Shown here: one piece after another, positions 28,322 to 39,408 of the stretch
Position numbering within the stretch: position 1 is the stretch's first letter
Layout: each line of letters opens with the position of its first letter
DNA from: Desulfobacterales bacterium GWB2_56_26
GTDB taxonomy: Bacteria; Desulfobacterota; Desulfobulbia; Desulfobulbales; Desulfocapsaceae
Assembly: GCA_001799365.1 (NCBI GenBank)
Contig: MGTI01000071.1
Span: 17,037-65,678 of the forward strand
DNA length: 48,642 nt
Direction of reading: 5' to 3'
Program-made: the position numbers and the translations under genes
The notes under the pieces: model-generated
Seen by the model: the letters and a program-made list of their open reading frames with translations, nothing else
Told to the model about the DNA's origin: nothing
The model's database searches: none

Positions 28322-29067
28322 GTCTTTGAGTGCAGCTGTTCGCCGATGCGACCGAATCGTCGCTCCCGCGCCTGATAATCTTGAAGAGCCTGCAGGAATA
28401 TCTCTCTCCGGAAATCCGGCCACATGATCTCGGTAAAATATATCTCGGCATAAGACAGCTGCCAGAGCAGAAAATTGGATAACCTCGCTTCCCCGCCGGT
28501 TCTGATGAGAAGATCGGGGTCGGGCATGGCAGCGGTGTCGAGGTGTTCCGTGATGGTCTCTTCGGATATCGCCTCGACATCCAGATGACCGTCCCGGCAC
28601 GATCCGCCTATCTTTTTCACAGCCCTGACCAGTTCATCCCGCCCTCCGTAACTGAGCGCCAGATTCAAGGTGAGTTGTGAATTGCCCGCGGTTGCTTCAA
28701 TGGAATTGACAAGAACTTCACGAACCGATTCAGGCAGCCGCTGACGATTACCGATTGACATCAATCTGATGTCATTTTTCTGCATCCGGGGAAGTTCGGC
28801 TTCGAGATACCTTTTCAGAATCGACATTAAGCCGGTTACTTCCTGAGCCGGTCTCTGCCAATTTTCCGATGAAAAGGCGTAGAGGGTAAGATAGCGTATG
28901 CCGATTTCGCGGCAACTTTCGACAATATCGCGGACGGAATCGGCTCCGACTTTATGTCCGTATAACCGTGGCTTTTTTCTACTCTTGGCCCACCTGCCAT
29001 TACCGTCCATGATTATGGCAACGTGACGAGGGAGACGTGTAACATCAATATTGGTGGTGCCGGCCAT
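28318..29067 (-). CDS. uppS: Isoprenyl transferase (undecaprenyl diphosphate synthase)
   Basis: PRHVAIIMDGNGRWAKSRKKPRLYGHKVGA, LYAFSSENWQRP, RTGGEARLSNFLLWQLSYAEIYFTEIMWPDF. Confidence 0.97.
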   Translation of the reverse strand: MAGTTNIDVTRLPRHVAIIMDGNGRWAKSRKKPRLYGHKVGADSVRDIVESCREIGIRYLTLYAFSSENWQRPAQEVTGLMSILKRYLEAELPRMQKNDIRLMSIGNRQRLPESVREVLVNSIEATAGNSQLTLNLALSYGGRDELVRAVKKIGGSCRDGHLDVEAISEETITEHLDTAAMPDPDLLIRTGGEARLSNFLLWQLSYAEIYFTEIMWPDFRREIFLQALQDYQARERRFGRIGEQLHSKT

Positions 29068-29123
29068 AGGTAATCCGTGGTAATCAAAACCGCTGCAAAA
29101 GAAAGGTGGAGAAGGCGAAAAAC

Positions 29124-29678
29124 TTATACTTCCATCACCTCTTTCTCTTTCGAGGCAGTAGCTTCATCTATTTTTTTGATATACATGTCGGTCTCGCTCT
29201 GCGCTTCTTCTTGCAGCTTAAACAATTCATCTTCGGAGATTTCTTTATCTTTTTTCTGCTTTTTCAGAACCTCGATGGCATCGCGACGGATATTACGGAT
29301 TGCCACCCGGAACTCCTCGCCGATCTTTTTCACCGACTTCACCAGGTCTTTCCGTCGTTCCTCGGTCAACTGAGGAATATTAAGCCGAACTATCTTGCCG
29401 TCGCTGATGGGATTGAGCCCGATATCCGATTTGAGTATGGCTTTTTCTATTGCGGGCAACATTTGCGGATCCCACGGCTGAATGGCAATAAGCCTGCTCT
29501 CCGGAATCGTCAGTGTTCCGACCTGGTTCAAGGGCATTGAGCTGCCGTAGGCGTTGACATGGATTCCGTCGAGAATCGACAAAGAGGCTCTGCCCGTCCG
29601 AATCTTTGCCAATTCCTTTTTAAAGGACTCGACGCTCTTCTCCATCTTTTCAGACATTTCGAAAATCACTTCGCTCAT
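29124..29678 (-). CDS. frr: Ribosome recycling factor
   Basis: RTGRASLSILDGIHVNAYGSSMPLNQVGTLTIPESRLIAIQPWD; start at MSEVIFEM. Confidence 0.97.
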   Translation of the reverse strand: MSEVIFEMSEKMEKSVESFKKELAKIRTGRASLSILDGIHVNAYGSSMPLNQVGTLTIPESRLIAIQPWDPQMLPAIEKAILKSDIGLNPISDGKIVRLNIPQLTEERRKDLVKSVKKIGEEFRVAIRNIRRDAIEVLKKQKKDKEISEDELFKLQEEAQSETDMYIKKIDEATASKEKEVMEV

Positions 29679-29801
29679 GGTATCACCTCTTATATTTGCT
29701 CTCTCTCGGTCCAAGGGCCATCGTGGAGGAAGCGGCAGTTGCCTCGCCTCATCTGGCTCAGAGTTCCATTCCGATCTCAGGCCAAATATAGGTCGAGCTT
29801 C

Positions 29802-30521
29802 TCAATCGGCAATCAGTGTGCCAACTTTCTCCCCCATAGCGGCACGTTTGATATTGCCCGCAACACCCATGTCGAGAACCATAATAGGAAGATGATCCTC
29901 TTTGGCCAGAGCAATTCCCGCAGCATCCATCACCCGCAGCCCCTTCTGCAGGACTTGGTCGTAAGTGAGATAATCAAACTTAACCGCACTTTTGTCAAAA
30001 ACAGGGTCGCGGTCGTATACGCCATCCACCTTGGTGGCCTTAATTACGAGATCTGCATCGATTTCCAAGGCTCTCAGAACACCGGCGGAATCGGTAGTGA
30101 AATAAGGATTTCCGGTACCCGCGGCAAAAATAACGACTCGCCCTTTTTCCAGATGGCGAGTCGCTCTTCGACGAATATAGGGCTCGGAGACAGATTGCAT
30201 CGGGATAGCCGACATAACCCGGGTGATGACGCCAATACGCTCCAGGGCATCCTGCATGGCAAGACTGTTCATGACTGTGGCAAGCATACCCATGTTGTCG
30301 GCGGTCGTCCTGTCCATGCCTTTGCTGGCCCCGGCAACACCCCTGAAGATGTTGCCGGCACCGATGACAAGCCCCAATTCCGCACCAGCCAAAACCACTT
30401 CCTTGACTTCTGTCGCAACAAACTCGAGAACCTTGGTATTGATCCCATAGGAATCGCCGCCCATGAGCGCTTCACCGCTGAGTTTCAATACCATTCTCTT
30501 GTACTTTAACTTTTCAGTCAT
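29802..30521 (-). CDS. pyrH: UMP kinase
   Basis: [42 protein letters not shown]; start at MTEKLKYK. Confidence 0.97.
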   Translation of the reverse strand: MTEKLKYKRMVLKLSGEALMGGDSYGINTKVLEFVATEVKEVVLAGAELGLVIGAGNIFRGVAGASKGMDRTTADNMGMLATVMNSLAMQDALERIGVITRVMSAIPMQSVSEPYIRRRATRHLEKGRVVIFAAGTGNPYFTTDSAGVLRALEIDADLVIKATKVDGVYDRDPVFDKSAVKFDYLTYDQVLQKGLRVMDAAGIALAKEDHLPIMVLDMGVAGNIKRAAMGEKVGTLIAD

Positions 30522-30600
30522 TGTCGTGTCCTCAACAGAAGGATTAGAAATCCAGGCCATCCTCATCTCAGACGGTCTGTTCAACGCATGCCAGTATTAC

Positions 30601-31197
30601 TTATTCGGCACCGACCTGGAATCTGGCGAATTTCTTGACCGAAATGTTCTCTCCCATCTTTCCGACCAGTTCGTTCAGCAGATCCTGTATGGAAAGGTCT
30701 GGATTCTTCACGAACTTCTGTTCAAGCAGGGCGACTTCCGCAAGAAACTTCTCAATCTTACCGTTTACCATTTTCTCAACGATGGCCTCAGGCTTCCCTG
30801 AATCCAAGGCCTGTTGCACGAAGATGTCTTTCTCGCGGGCTATAACATTTGCCGGCACCTCATCCCTGCTTATGGAAATTGGATTGGCCGCAGCAATATG
30901 CATCGCCAGGTCTTTCGCGAATTCCCTGAAATCGTCATTCTTGGCGACAAAATCCGTCTCGCAACCAAGCTCAACCATGACACCAAGCTTGCCGCCGGCA
31001 TGGATGTAAGTAGCAACGACGCCTTCGCTTGTCGCCCGATTTGCTCTTTTGGCGGCTACGGCCAGACCCTTCTGTCGCAACAGATCTACCGCCTTTTCCA
31101 TATCGCCACCAGTACTTTCGAGGGCTTTCTTGCAATCCATCATGCCAGCTTGCGTTTTATCCCTCAGATCTTTTACCATCTTCGTCGTAATAGCCAT
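30601..31197 (-). CDS. tsf: Elongation factor Ts
   Basis: LRDKTQAGMMDCKKALESTGGDMEKAVDLLRQKG, VELGCETDFVAKN. Confidence 0.97.
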   Translation of the reverse strand: MAITTKMVKDLRDKTQAGMMDCKKALESTGGDMEKAVDLLRQKGLAVAAKRANRATSEGVVATYIHAGGKLGVMVELGCETDFVAKNDDFREFAKDLAMHIAAANPISISRDEVPANVIAREKDIFVQQALDSGKPEAIVEKMVNGKIEKFLAEVALLEQKFVKNPDLSIQDLLNELVGKMGENISVKKFARFQVGAE

Positions 31198-31281
31198 GGT
31201 AAATCTCCTTATCTTTATTAATTTTAAATAGTTGCTGAAAGGAATACTGCCGTCGCTAAAAAGCTGCTTGTTGGTTTTACA

Positions 31282-31320
31282 TATGAAAAAGGGGCGGTCT
31301 CACGACAGCCCCTTTTCATA
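31282..31320 (-). terminator. Terminator/attenuator hairpin between rpsB and tsf
   Basis: tatgaaaaaggggc ... gccccttttcata inverted repeat followed on the minus strand by T-rich sequence. Confidence 0.75.
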
Positions 31321-31365
31321 ACACAGCACATCCTTCCGGAGCTAACTCAGCCTAGCTCTGGCATC

Positions 31366-32142
31366 TTACGCATCCGTCTCAGCTGCTTCGTTGTCCATTT
31401 CACTTCCGGCATCTCCCATAGCTGCCGCAACAGCCTCTTCGGAGGCCTCTTCTCCATCACGCATAGCTTGGCCGGCGAGCACAGCCTCGGCAATATGGTG
31501 ACTGATGAGACGTATCGAACGAATCGCATCGTCATTGCCCGGAATGATAAAATCAATTCCTTCCGGACTGCAGTTTGTATCGGTTACCGCTACAACCGGT
31601 ATTCCAAGTTTGACCGCCTCATTAACGGCAATGTCTTCCTTTCGCGGATCTATAATGAAAATTGAGGTTGGTAGATTACGCATATCTTTGATTCCGCCAA
31701 CATTCCGCTCAAGCTTGATACGCTCCTTCTCCATTAAGAGCACTTCCTTTTTCGGGAAGCGGTTGATTGAGCCATCTGCCTGCATCGATTCGATTGACTT
31801 CAACCGATCGATGCTGTTCTTGATTGTCTGAAAGTTGGTCAGCATCCCACCCAACCAGCGGTGATCAACGTAAAACATCCCGCAACGTTTTGCTTCCTCT
31901 TGTATTATATCCTGGGCCTGTCGTTTTGTGCCGACAAAGAGAATCGTCCCGCCCCGTTTCACTTCTTCTGTTATAAACTCACAGGCTTTCTCGAACAGCT
32001 TTTTGGTGATGTCCAGGTTGATAATATAGATCCCATTACGCGGCCCGTAAATATACTGTTTCATCTTGGGATTCCATCGCCTGGTCTGATGGCCGAAATG
32101 AACACCGGCCTGCAGCATATCTTTTACCGTAACATTTGACAT
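31366..32142 (-). CDS. rpsB: 30S ribosomal protein S2
   Basis: [35 protein letters not shown]..., [15 protein letters not shown]. Confidence 0.98.
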   Translation of the reverse strand: MSNVTVKDMLQAGVHFGHQTRRWNPKMKQYIYGPRNGIYIINLDITKKLFEKACEFITEEVKRGGTILFVGTKRQAQDIIQEEAKRCGMFYVDHRWLGGMLTNFQTIKNSIDRLKSIESMQADGSINRFPKKEVLLMEKERIKLERNVGGIKDMRNLPTSIFIIDPRKEDIAVNEAVKLGIPVVAVTDTNCSPEGIDFIIPGNDDAIRSIRLISHHIAEAVLAGQAMRDGEEASEEAVAAAMGDAGSEMDNEAAETDA

Positions 32143-32362
32143 TTAAGTTTCTCCTTCTGGTTTTTCCGCCATCTTCATGATCGATCCAACATCCAAAGTG
32201 TTGTACGACACCAGTTGAACGCGAAGATGTGTGTATTTGGTTCAACGAACCTGTAGTTGATTCAACGAACCTCTTGGTCTAACATACAAAAAGAACAATC
32301 TGACTTCATACCATGAGTTGCGCCTCTTTGCAAGCCATGGATAGAAGCCTTACCCGAATATT

Positions 32363-33124
32363 TCATTTTCTCACCAGAGAACTCTTTCCAGTGAGGACAA
32401 GCTTCAGCCACTCCAAGCCAAACTTCAACAGTTCGCTGTCGTCGGCATCGATTCGGCGGCGCTGAGCCTTTTCAAGCGAAAATTGCTGGAGTATCTTCCT
32501 GGCCTCGACAAGTTGTCTGAAGCCATCGATGTTATAACAAACAAGGAAGGAAAGCCGTTGCTTTTCACCGGCCACCCCTTCTCCCTTCCAAGGGTTCTTG
32601 GCAAAAAGAGTATCGAGTTCCGCCCAGTAATCATTGAAGACATTGTATTCAGATACTCTTTGATTGCGTATCCAGCTTTTCGCCCCAAATTTCTTATCTT
32701 CCTTATGCCCGAAACAATAGGCATGATCGGTCAAAAAATAATATTCTTCAGGGATTTTCTGAGCATTGCTCCGGTCGACTGCACGTTCAAGAGGATATGT
32801 TCTGCAAGCGGAAGGTCGATCTTCATACACCGAACAACCGCTTGTTTGAAGAAATGGACAGGCCTTTTCTTCATCTTCCGTCAACCGCAGTTTAACTGTA
32901 GGGAAAAAAGGATTTTCGCCTTTGTGCAGTTGGGTATATAGCCGCAGAAATTCGGCCGAAGCTATCCCCAGATTAATTTTTAATCTTATGATATCATATG
33001 GATAAAGAGTAAGATCGACATTCCTGCAGCACTTGGTAAAGCAGGCGACCCCCGGGTGGCAATCGAATGGGAATTCCTTGTCGCCGAGCGGCACCATATT
33101 TTCGGGAAATTCCTTGTTGTTCAT
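32363..33124 (-). CDS. YkgJ family cysteine cluster protein
   Basis: DCHPGVACFTKCCRNVDLTLYPYDIIRLK, CPFLQTSGCSVYEDRPSACRTYPL; start placed at MNNKEF because the longer ORF runs through the upstream terminator. Confidence 0.88.
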   Translation of the reverse strand: MNNKEFPENMVPLGDKEFPFDCHPGVACFTKCCRNVDLTLYPYDIIRLKINLGIASAEFLRLYTQLHKGENPFFPTVKLRLTEDEEKACPFLQTSGCSVYEDRPSACRTYPLERAVDRSNAQKIPEEYYFLTDHAYCFGHKEDKKFGAKSWIRNQRVSEYNVFNDYWAELDTLFAKNPWKGEGVAGEKQRLSFLVCYNIDGFRQLVEARKILQQFSLEKAQRRRIDADDSELLKFGLEWLKLVLTGKSSLVRK

Positions 33125-33159
33125 GTTCCGCTGATCCTCGGGCACAATCATAATTTTCA

Positions 33160-33199
33160 AAAAAAAAGCTGGCTTGGAACAATGTTCCAGCCAGCTTTC
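33160..33199 (-). terminator. Rho-independent terminator downstream of rplQ
   Basis: Minus strand aagctggctggaac-att-gttccaagccagctt followed by a run of about nine T. Confidence 0.9.
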
Positions 33200-33219
33200 A
33201 TTTTCATCTACAAACACTG

Positions 33220-33609
33220 TTAGCTTTCAGTTTGGGGGACCTGAATAACCTCTTCGTAACCGACCAGTTCGATAATCGCCATGCTCGCTGCATCGCCTTT
33301 CCGCACTCCGGTTTGCAGGATTCTGGTATATCCGCCATTACGCTCAAGGAACTTCTCTTTAATATCAGTGAACAACTTCTCTACGACGGACTTGCTGCGG
33401 ATGAAGGACAGTGCCTGTCTTCTGGCGTGCAGATCACCTTTCTTTGCAAGAGTTATCAGTTTTTCGGCAATTGGCCGAACTTCCTTGGCTTTTTCCGTGG
33501 TGGTGACTATTCTCTCGTGTTCGAATAGCGAAGTAACCATGTTCCTGAACATCGCCATTCTGTGAGAACTGGTACGTCCTAATCTTTTACCGGCTTTTCT
33601 ATGTCTCAT
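33220..33609 (-). CDS. rplQ: 50S ribosomal protein L17
   Basis: [37 protein letters not shown]. Confidence 0.98.
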   Translation of the reverse strand: MRHRKAGKRLGRTSSHRMAMFRNMVTSLFEHERIVTTTEKAKEVRPIAEKLITLAKKGDLHARRQALSFIRSKSVVEKLFTDIKEKFLERNGGYTRILQTGVRKGDAASMAIIELVGYEEVIQVPQTES

Positions 33610-33681
33610 TTCTAACCTCAGCTTCTGGACAATATCAGAATTGAAATCTATCAGTTAATTAATTTTTCAGTTTTTCCTGCT

Positions 33682-34728
33682 TCAGGCCTTACCTTCTTCC
33701 TTGTCTCCGCGGAGGTTCGGTGGAACCCAGTTTTCAAATTTCATCCCGAGAGTAAGATCCATTTCAGCAAGGAGAGCTTTTATTTCATTGAGAGACTTGC
33801 GGCCGAAGTTTTTGGTCTTCAGCATCTCCTGGTCGGTTTTCTGGGCCAGGTCTCCGATATAGTTTATATCGGCATTCTTCAAACAATTTGCCGATCGAAC
33901 CGAAAGTTCGAGGTCCTCTACAGGCTTATCCAGATAGGGATTGAGAGGTTCGGAATCCTTGATGGAGTCGGTAAGAATCTCGGGCTCGGCATCTTCTTCA
34001 TCAAAGTTGATAAAAATGGTCATCTGATCCTTGAGAATCTTGGCGGCATAAGCCAGTGCGTTCTCAGGTCTAAGGCTGCCATCCGTCTCGATCTCAATGG
34101 TCAATTTGTCGTAGTCCGTTTGCTGGCCGACACGTGCCTGTGAAACGACATATTGGATCTTTTTAATCGGTGTGAAAATAGCATCGATCGGAATCTGGCC
34201 GATGGAAAGGTTCTCCTTATCCATCTTCTCGGCCGGTTGATACCCCTTTCCCCACTCTACAGTCATTTCAGCGTGGAAATTAATCGGTCCGGTCAGAGTG
34301 CAGATGATCTGATCCTCGTTCATCACTTCAACATACGCCGATTCTGTGATATCACCTGCTGTTACAATGCCGGGACCGACCTTGTCGATAACCACCTTTT
34401 GCGAGTCGGGAGTATAAAGCTTAAGCCGTACCAGCTTGAGATTGAGAATTATTTCACTCACGTCCTCCAGAATATCCTTCATGGAGGTGAACTCGTGCAG
34501 TGCGCCTTCAATCTTTACCGTGGTAATAGCTGCACCCTGGATGGAAGAGAGAAGAATCCGCCTCAGGGAATTGCCTATGGTCGTAGCGTAACCTCTTTCG
34601 AGAGGCTGGCAAATGAACTTCCCATACGTATCAGAATGCTTTTCTTTATCAACTTCCAACTTTTCTGGTTTGATCAGCTCATTCCAGTTACGGTGAAACG
34701 GTATTTTTTCGTCAGCAGCTTGAGTCAT
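33682..34728 (-). CDS. rpoA: DNA-directed RNA polymerase subunit alpha
   Basis: [31 protein letters not shown]-terminal [20 protein letters not shown]. Confidence 0.98.
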   Translation of the reverse strand: MTQAADEKIPFHRNWNELIKPEKLEVDKEKHSDTYGKFICQPLERGYATTIGNSLRRILLSSIQGAAITTVKIEGALHEFTSMKDILEDVSEIILNLKLVRLKLYTPDSQKVVIDKVGPGIVTAGDITESAYVEVMNEDQIICTLTGPINFHAEMTVEWGKGYQPAEKMDKENLSIGQIPIDAIFTPIKKIQYVVSQARVGQQTDYDKLTIEIETDGSLRPENALAYAAKILKDQMTIFINFDEEDAEPEILTDSIKDSEPLNPYLDKPVEDLELSVRSANCLKNADINYIGDLAQKTDQEMLKTKNFGRKSLNEIKALLAEMDLTLGMKFENWVPPNLRGDKEEGKA

Positions 34729-34849
34729 ATTTTCCTTCTCTGCGATTCCCATCTTTGTAGTCGTGGCCTAAACACCTTACTACAAAGCGAAAACTCGCAT
34801 AAGCTTCAGGATGAACAACGATTGTTTTTATCTTTTGCCCAGCCCAATC

Positions 34850-35479
34850 TTACTTCGAGTAGAGTTCGACGATAAGTCTCTCTTGAATTGGCATGGTGAT
34901 CTCTTCCCTGTTCGGAAGAGCTTTTATCGTTGCCTTGTAGTTGTCTTTATCCAGTTCAATCCAGCTTGGCATCCCTCGTCTTACAACAGCTTCAACGTTC
35001 TCATTGATCAGCGCGTTGGCTCGACTCTTTTCTTTCAAGGTAACAATATCTCCAACCGAGACAAGGAAAGATGGAATGTTTACCTTGCGCCCGTTTACCA
35101 GAATATGGTTGTGCCGAACAAGTTGTCGTGCCTGGTTTCTGGAAGAAGCAAATCCTATCCGAAAGACGGTATTATCCAGACGACGCTCCAGCATAACCAG
35201 TAGATTTTCGCCGGTGACTCCCTTTTGCTGCTCCGCCTTTTCAAAGAATAGCCGGAACTGCTTTTCGAGCATACCGTACATGCTCTTAACCTTCTGTTTT
35301 TCTCGCAATTGAATTGCGTAGTCGGACTGCTTTTTAAATCTTGCCTGGCCATGTTGTCCAGGACCGAATGCACGTCTCTCGAAGGAACATTTGTCGGAAA
35401 AACAACGATCGCCTTTGTGATAGAGCTTTAAATTCTCTCTTCTGCAACTACGACATACTGCATCTATATCTCTAGCCAA
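34850..35479 (-). CDS. rpsD: 30S ribosomal protein S4
   Basis: S4 N-terminal domain and S4 RNA-binding motif ([37 protein letters not shown]). Confidence 0.98.
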   Translation of the reverse strand: MARDIDAVCRSCRRENLKLYHKGDRCFSDKCSFERRAFGPGQHGQARFKKQSDYAIQLREKQKVKSMYGMLEKQFRLFFEKAEQQKGVTGENLLVMLERRLDNTVFRIGFASSRNQARQLVRHNHILVNGRKVNIPSFLVSVGDIVTLKEKSRANALINENVEAVVRRGMPSWIELDKDNYKATIKALPNREEITMPIQERLIVELYSK

Positions 35480-35525
35480 TTTCGGCCTCCATTCGAATAG
35501 TTTGGGTCAGGTCCATCTTCAGCTA

Positions 35526-35906
35526 TTACACACGACGACGTTTCGGTGGTTTGCACCCGTTGTGTGGAACAGGGGTAACATCATAAATACGACTTACCTC
35601 CAAACCTGTGGTAATCAAAGCACGCAACGCAGCTTCTCTTCCAGGTCCCGGCCCCTTGACCTTAACTTCGACCTTACGCATTCCTATATCGGTAGCCTTT
35701 TTCGCTGCGTCGGTAAGAGCATTCTGCGCAGCAAAGGGTGTCGATTTACGGGATCCTTTGAATCCAAGCACCCCGGCACTGCACCAACTGACCACGTTTC
35801 CCTGCTTATCGGAAATAGTAACGATAGTATTATTAAAGGTCGAATATATAAAGACAATGCCTTCCGGAATATTCTTTTTTACCTTTCTCTTTTTTACAAC
35901 AGCCAT
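35526..35906 (-). CDS. rpsK: 30S ribosomal protein S11
   Basis: [42 protein letters not shown]. Confidence 0.98.
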   Translation of the reverse strand: MAVVKKRKVKKNIPEGIVFIYSTFNNTIVTISDKQGNVVSWCSAGVLGFKGSRKSTPFAAQNALTDAAKKATDIGMRKVEVKVKGPGPGREAALRALITTGLEVSRIYDVTPVPHNGCKPPKRRRV

Positions 35907-35930
35907 AACTTACACCTGTGTTGAGTTCAA

Positions 35931-36296
35931 TTATTTCCGACGTGCGGCGCCCTTCCGAGGTCCTTTTCGCGTGCGTGCATTTGTTTTGGTATTTTGCCCG
36001 CGACAGGGTAACCCCATACGATGGCGTCTGCCTCGATAACATCCAAGATCGGTAAGTCTCTTGATGTCCATTGAGACTTCTCTCCGACGATCGCCTTCAA
36101 CAACATATTCATCCTCGATGACCTTACGGATGCGGTTGACATCATCACCGTCAAGATCGTCGCTGTTCATTGTATATGGCAGATCCACTTTATCGAGAAT
36201 CTTGCGTGCGGAAGTTAAACCGATGCCGTGTATGTAAGTTAACGCACGGTCCATATGTTTGTTTTTCGGAAGGTCAATTCCTGCTATACGTGCCAA
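35931..36296 (-). CDS. rpsM: 30S ribosomal protein S13
   Basis: [26 protein letters not shown]..., [31 protein letters not shown]. Confidence 0.98.
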   Translation of the reverse strand: MARIAGIDLPKNKHMDRALTYIHGIGLTSARKILDKVDLPYTMNSDDLDGDDVNRIRKVIEDEYVVEGDRRREVSMDIKRLTDLGCYRGRRHRMGLPCRGQNTKTNARTRKGPRKGAARRK

Positions 36297-36344
36297 GGTA
36301 TATCTCCTTAGAAGAAGTAGGTAATTATAATTGGCAAAATCAAA

Positions 36345-36458
36345 TTATCCCTGCCTCTGTTTATGTTTCTTAACTTTACAGGATACGCGAACAATACCGT
36401 TGCGTTTAAAGATCTTACAGTCACTGCATATTTTCTTTATCGATGCGCGTACTTTCAT
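36345..36458 (-). CDS. rpmJ: 50S ribosomal protein L36 (C+ zinc form), absent from ORF track
   Basis: Minus strand [37 protein letters not shown] (37 aa) between infA and rpsM. Confidence 0.97.
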   Translation of the reverse strand: MKVRASIKKICSDCKIFKRNGIVRVSCKVKKHKQRQG

Positions 36459-36472
36459 AATCAACGAACTCT

Positions 36473-36709
36473 CTATTTTTTCTTTTTGGCGTTCTTTGCC
36501 CGAAACGTGACTCTGCCCCTGTTCAAATCATATGGAGAGAGTTCTATGGTAACCCTGTCTCCAGGCAGTATTTTAATAAAATGCATTCGCATTTTCCCTG
36601 AGATGTGGGCCAGCACCTTATGACCGTTGTCTAGCTCTACCCGAAACATCGCATTCGGTAACGGTTCAATAATAGTACCTTCTACTTCTATGGCTTCTTC
36701 TTTTGACAT
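36473..36709 (-). CDS. infA: Translation initiation factor IF-1
   Basis: [47 protein letters not shown]. Confidence 0.97.
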   Translation of the reverse strand: MSKEEAIEVEGTIIEPLPNAMFRVELDNGHKVLAHISGKMRMHFIKILPGDRVTIELSPYDLNRGRVTFRAKNAKKKK

Positions 36710-36797
36710 GGAGTATCCTGAAAAATCAAAGTTTCAGTTAAAAACGGAACAGTATAGTACAACTTCATCAAAAAGAGAAGCTGTTTTTTTGATACCG

Positions 36798-37592
36798 CTA
36801 ATTTTCACGAGAGCTCAAAACCATCGGACCCATCTCGGTTATAGCAACCGAATGTTCGAAATGAGCCGAAGGTTTTTTGTCATTCGTAATAACAGTCCAA
36901 CCGTCTCTCAACACTTTAACTTTATGTGTACCCATGTTCACCATAGGTTCAATGGCCAAAACCATACCAGGTAACAGCCTGGATGTTCTCTCCCCTTGGT
37001 AGAAATTTGGAATTTCCGGTGCTTCATGTAGAGATGAACCGATTCCATGGCCAACAAATTGTTTGACCACGGAAAAACCGTTTTCCTCTACATGCGCCTG
37101 AATTGCCTTGGAGATGTCTGCGACTCGATTTCCAACAATCGCCTGTGCAATCCCCTTCTCAAGTGATTCTTTTGTCACAATAAGCAGCCTTGCCACATCT
37201 TCTTTAACTCCCCCGACCGGAAGAGTAACGGCAGAGTCACCAAAAAAACCACGAAAAAGCACCCCAAAATCTATCGATACGATATCCCCTTTCTTGAGCT
37301 TTCTTTTTCGAGAAGGAATACCGTGTACAACTTCTTCATTGATCGATACGCAAAGACTCCCTGGAAATCCCCTATATCCTTTGAAAGCAGGTATCGCCTT
37401 CATTTTTAGACATTTATCTTCAGCAACCCGGTCCAGATCCCAAGTAGTGATCCCTGCTTCGATAATTGTTTGCAGCATCGATAAAGTTTCTGCAACAATT
37501 TGATTGGCCTCTCTCATCAAGAGGATTTCGTCTGCAGTTTTTATAATAATATTTCTGCTGCGAGGTTCGTCTGTTGAAGCAGTCACAATCAC
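36798..37592 (-). CDS. map: Type I methionyl aminopeptidase
   Basis: CVSINEEVVHGIPS, VSIDFGVLFRGFFGDSAVT, VGHGIGSSLHEAPEIPNF. Confidence 0.97.
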   Translation of the reverse strand: MIVTASTDEPRSRNIIIKTADEILLMREANQIVAETLSMLQTIIEAGITTWDLDRVAEDKCLKMKAIPAFKGYRGFPGSLCVSINEEVVHGIPSRKRKLKKGDIVSIDFGVLFRGFFGDSAVTLPVGGVKEDVARLLIVTKESLEKGIAQAIVGNRVADISKAIQAHVEENGFSVVKQFVGHGIGSSLHEAPEIPNFYQGERTSRLLPGMVLAIEPMVNMGTHKVKVLRDGWTVITNDKKPSAHFEHSVAITEMGPMVLSSREN

Positions 37593-38893
37593 CTACGGCC
37601 TTTAATTCTGCCCTGTTTCATAAACCCTTCATAATTCCTCATATGCAGATGCGATTCAATCTGCGCGATAGTGTCTATGCCGACACCGACTACAATGAGC
37701 AGCGCTGTTCCACCGAAATAGAAGGGAATGTTAAATTGAGAGATAAGTACTGTCGGCAGCACACAGACCGTGCTGAGGTATATAGCCCCGACAACTGTTA
37801 ACCTCGTTAAAACTTTATCAATAAACTCAGCTGTCTTTTTACCGGGTCTGATTCCTGGAATAAATCCGCCGTGTTTTTTTAGATTTTCGGCAACGTCATC
37901 CGGCTTAAAAGTGACTGCCGTGTAAAAAAAACAGAAGAAAACGATCATTGCCACATAGCATATATAATAGTATACGGTCCCGGGATTCATCGCAGCCGAT
38001 GCTTTCTGTACCCAGTCAATCTGGATAAAACTTCCAATGGTGGCCGGAAACATCATTATCGATGAAGCGAAAATCGGTGGAATTACTCCGGATATATTTA
38101 TTTTCAGTGGCAAATGCGAACTCTGTCCACCATACACTCTTCGGCCGACTACTCGTTTGGCGTACTGTATCGGAATACGGCGCTGCGAGGTCTCACAGAA
38201 TACAATAACTCCGACCACCGCAAACATGAACAGTACAAGAAACGGAACAAAGAACAGTGCGATCTCTCCAGCCTTGATCAATTGAATGGAGTTGACGATA
38301 GCAGCCGGTCCTCTTGCAACAATTCCGGCAAAGATGATTAGTGAGATGCCGTTGCCTATTCCTCGTTCCGTCATCTGTTCCCCAAGCCACATAATGAAGG
38401 CAGTGCCTGAGGTGAGGGTCAACATGGTCAGGAGTTTAAACTGCAACCCGGGATCAAGGACAATCGCCTCTCCACCAGGCCCTGTCATTCCCTCCAATCC
38501 CGCCGCGATGAATGTCCCCTGAATGACACTGAGGAATACTGTGCCGTATCGCGTATATTGAGTGATTTTACGCTGCCCGGATTGACCTTCCTTTTTCAAC
38601 GCCTCGAGCTGAGGAATAACGACCGTCAACAGCTGGATTATGATCGAGGCGCTGATGTAGGGCATTATTCCCAATGCAAAGATCGAGAAATTTTCCAGAG
38701 CACCACCGGAGAACATGTTAAACATGCCGAACAGGGTGCTGGCATTTTGGCTGAAGAATGCAGACAATGCTTCGCCGTTGATTCCAGGGGTCGGAATCTG
38801 AACTCCTATCCTGTATACTGCGAGCATTATAAGCGTAAACAACACACGCCGACGCAACTCAGGAATATTTGCAGCATTCTGCAATCCACTCAT
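37589..38893 (-). CDS. secY: Preprotein translocase subunit SecY
   Basis: MSGLQNAANIPELRRRVLFTLIMLAVYRIGVQIPTPGI..., RGIGNGISLIIFAGI. Confidence 0.98.
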   Translation of the reverse strand: MSGLQNAANIPELRRRVLFTLIMLAVYRIGVQIPTPGINGEALSAFFSQNASTLFGMFNMFSGGALENFSIFALGIMPYISASIIIQLLTVVIPQLEALKKEGQSGQRKITQYTRYGTVFLSVIQGTFIAAGLEGMTGPGGEAIVLDPGLQFKLLTMLTLTSGTAFIMWLGEQMTERGIGNGISLIIFAGIVARGPAAIVNSIQLIKAGEIALFFVPFLVLFMFAVVGVIVFCETSQRRIPIQYAKRVVGRRVYGGQSSHLPLKINISGVIPPIFASSIMMFPATIGSFIQIDWVQKASAAMNPGTVYYYICYVAMIVFFCFFYTAVTFKPDDVAENLKKHGGFIPGIRPGKKTAEFIDKVLTRLTVVGAIYLSTVCVLPTVLISQFNIPFYFGGTALLIVVGVGIDTIAQIESHLHMRNYEGFMKQGRIKGRR

Positions 38894-38954
38894 TATGTTA
38901 CCTATATGCGATTCTACTGAAATTCCACTTCAGATAAACTTTTGACCAACCTGC

Positions 38955-39407
38955 TTAAGCCTCTACAGGCTTTTCGATAACAACAGAACCGCCGGCCGCT
39001 TCAATTTTGCTCTTTGCCGAAGCGCTGATCTTGTCTACCTGCACTTTAATCGCCTTTGTTATCTCGCCGTTCGCCAGCACTTTAACGGCCATTCCCTTTT
39101 TTACGATCCGTGCCGCAATCAGTACTTCAACAGTAATAACGTCGGCAACCATCTCATTCAGCTGAGAAAGTGAAACCAGAGCATACTCTTTCTTAAAAAC
39201 ATTGGTAAAGCCACGTTTTGGGATACGCCTTTGCAAGGGCATCTGACCACCCTCGAATCCCGGTTTGACACCTGAGCCAGATCGAGCTTTAAACCCTTTG
39301 TGACCCCGCCCGGCTGTTTTTCCGTGTCCACTTCCGGGACCACGCCCAACTCGTTTTCTTTGTTTGGTGGATCCTGCCTGGGGAGCGAGTTTTGCTAAGC
39401 TTAACAT
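38955..39407 (-). CDS. rplO: 50S ribosomal protein L15
   Basis: KRVGRGPGSGHGKTAGRGHKGFKARSG. Confidence 0.98.
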   Translation of the reverse strand: MLSLAKLAPQAGSTKQRKRVGRGPGSGHGKTAGRGHKGFKARSGSGVKPGFEGGQMPLQRRIPKRGFTNVFKKEYALVSLSQLNEMVADVITVEVLIAARIVKKGMAVKVLANGEITKAIKVQVDKISASAKSKIEAAGGSVVIEKPVEA

Positions 39408-39408
39408 T

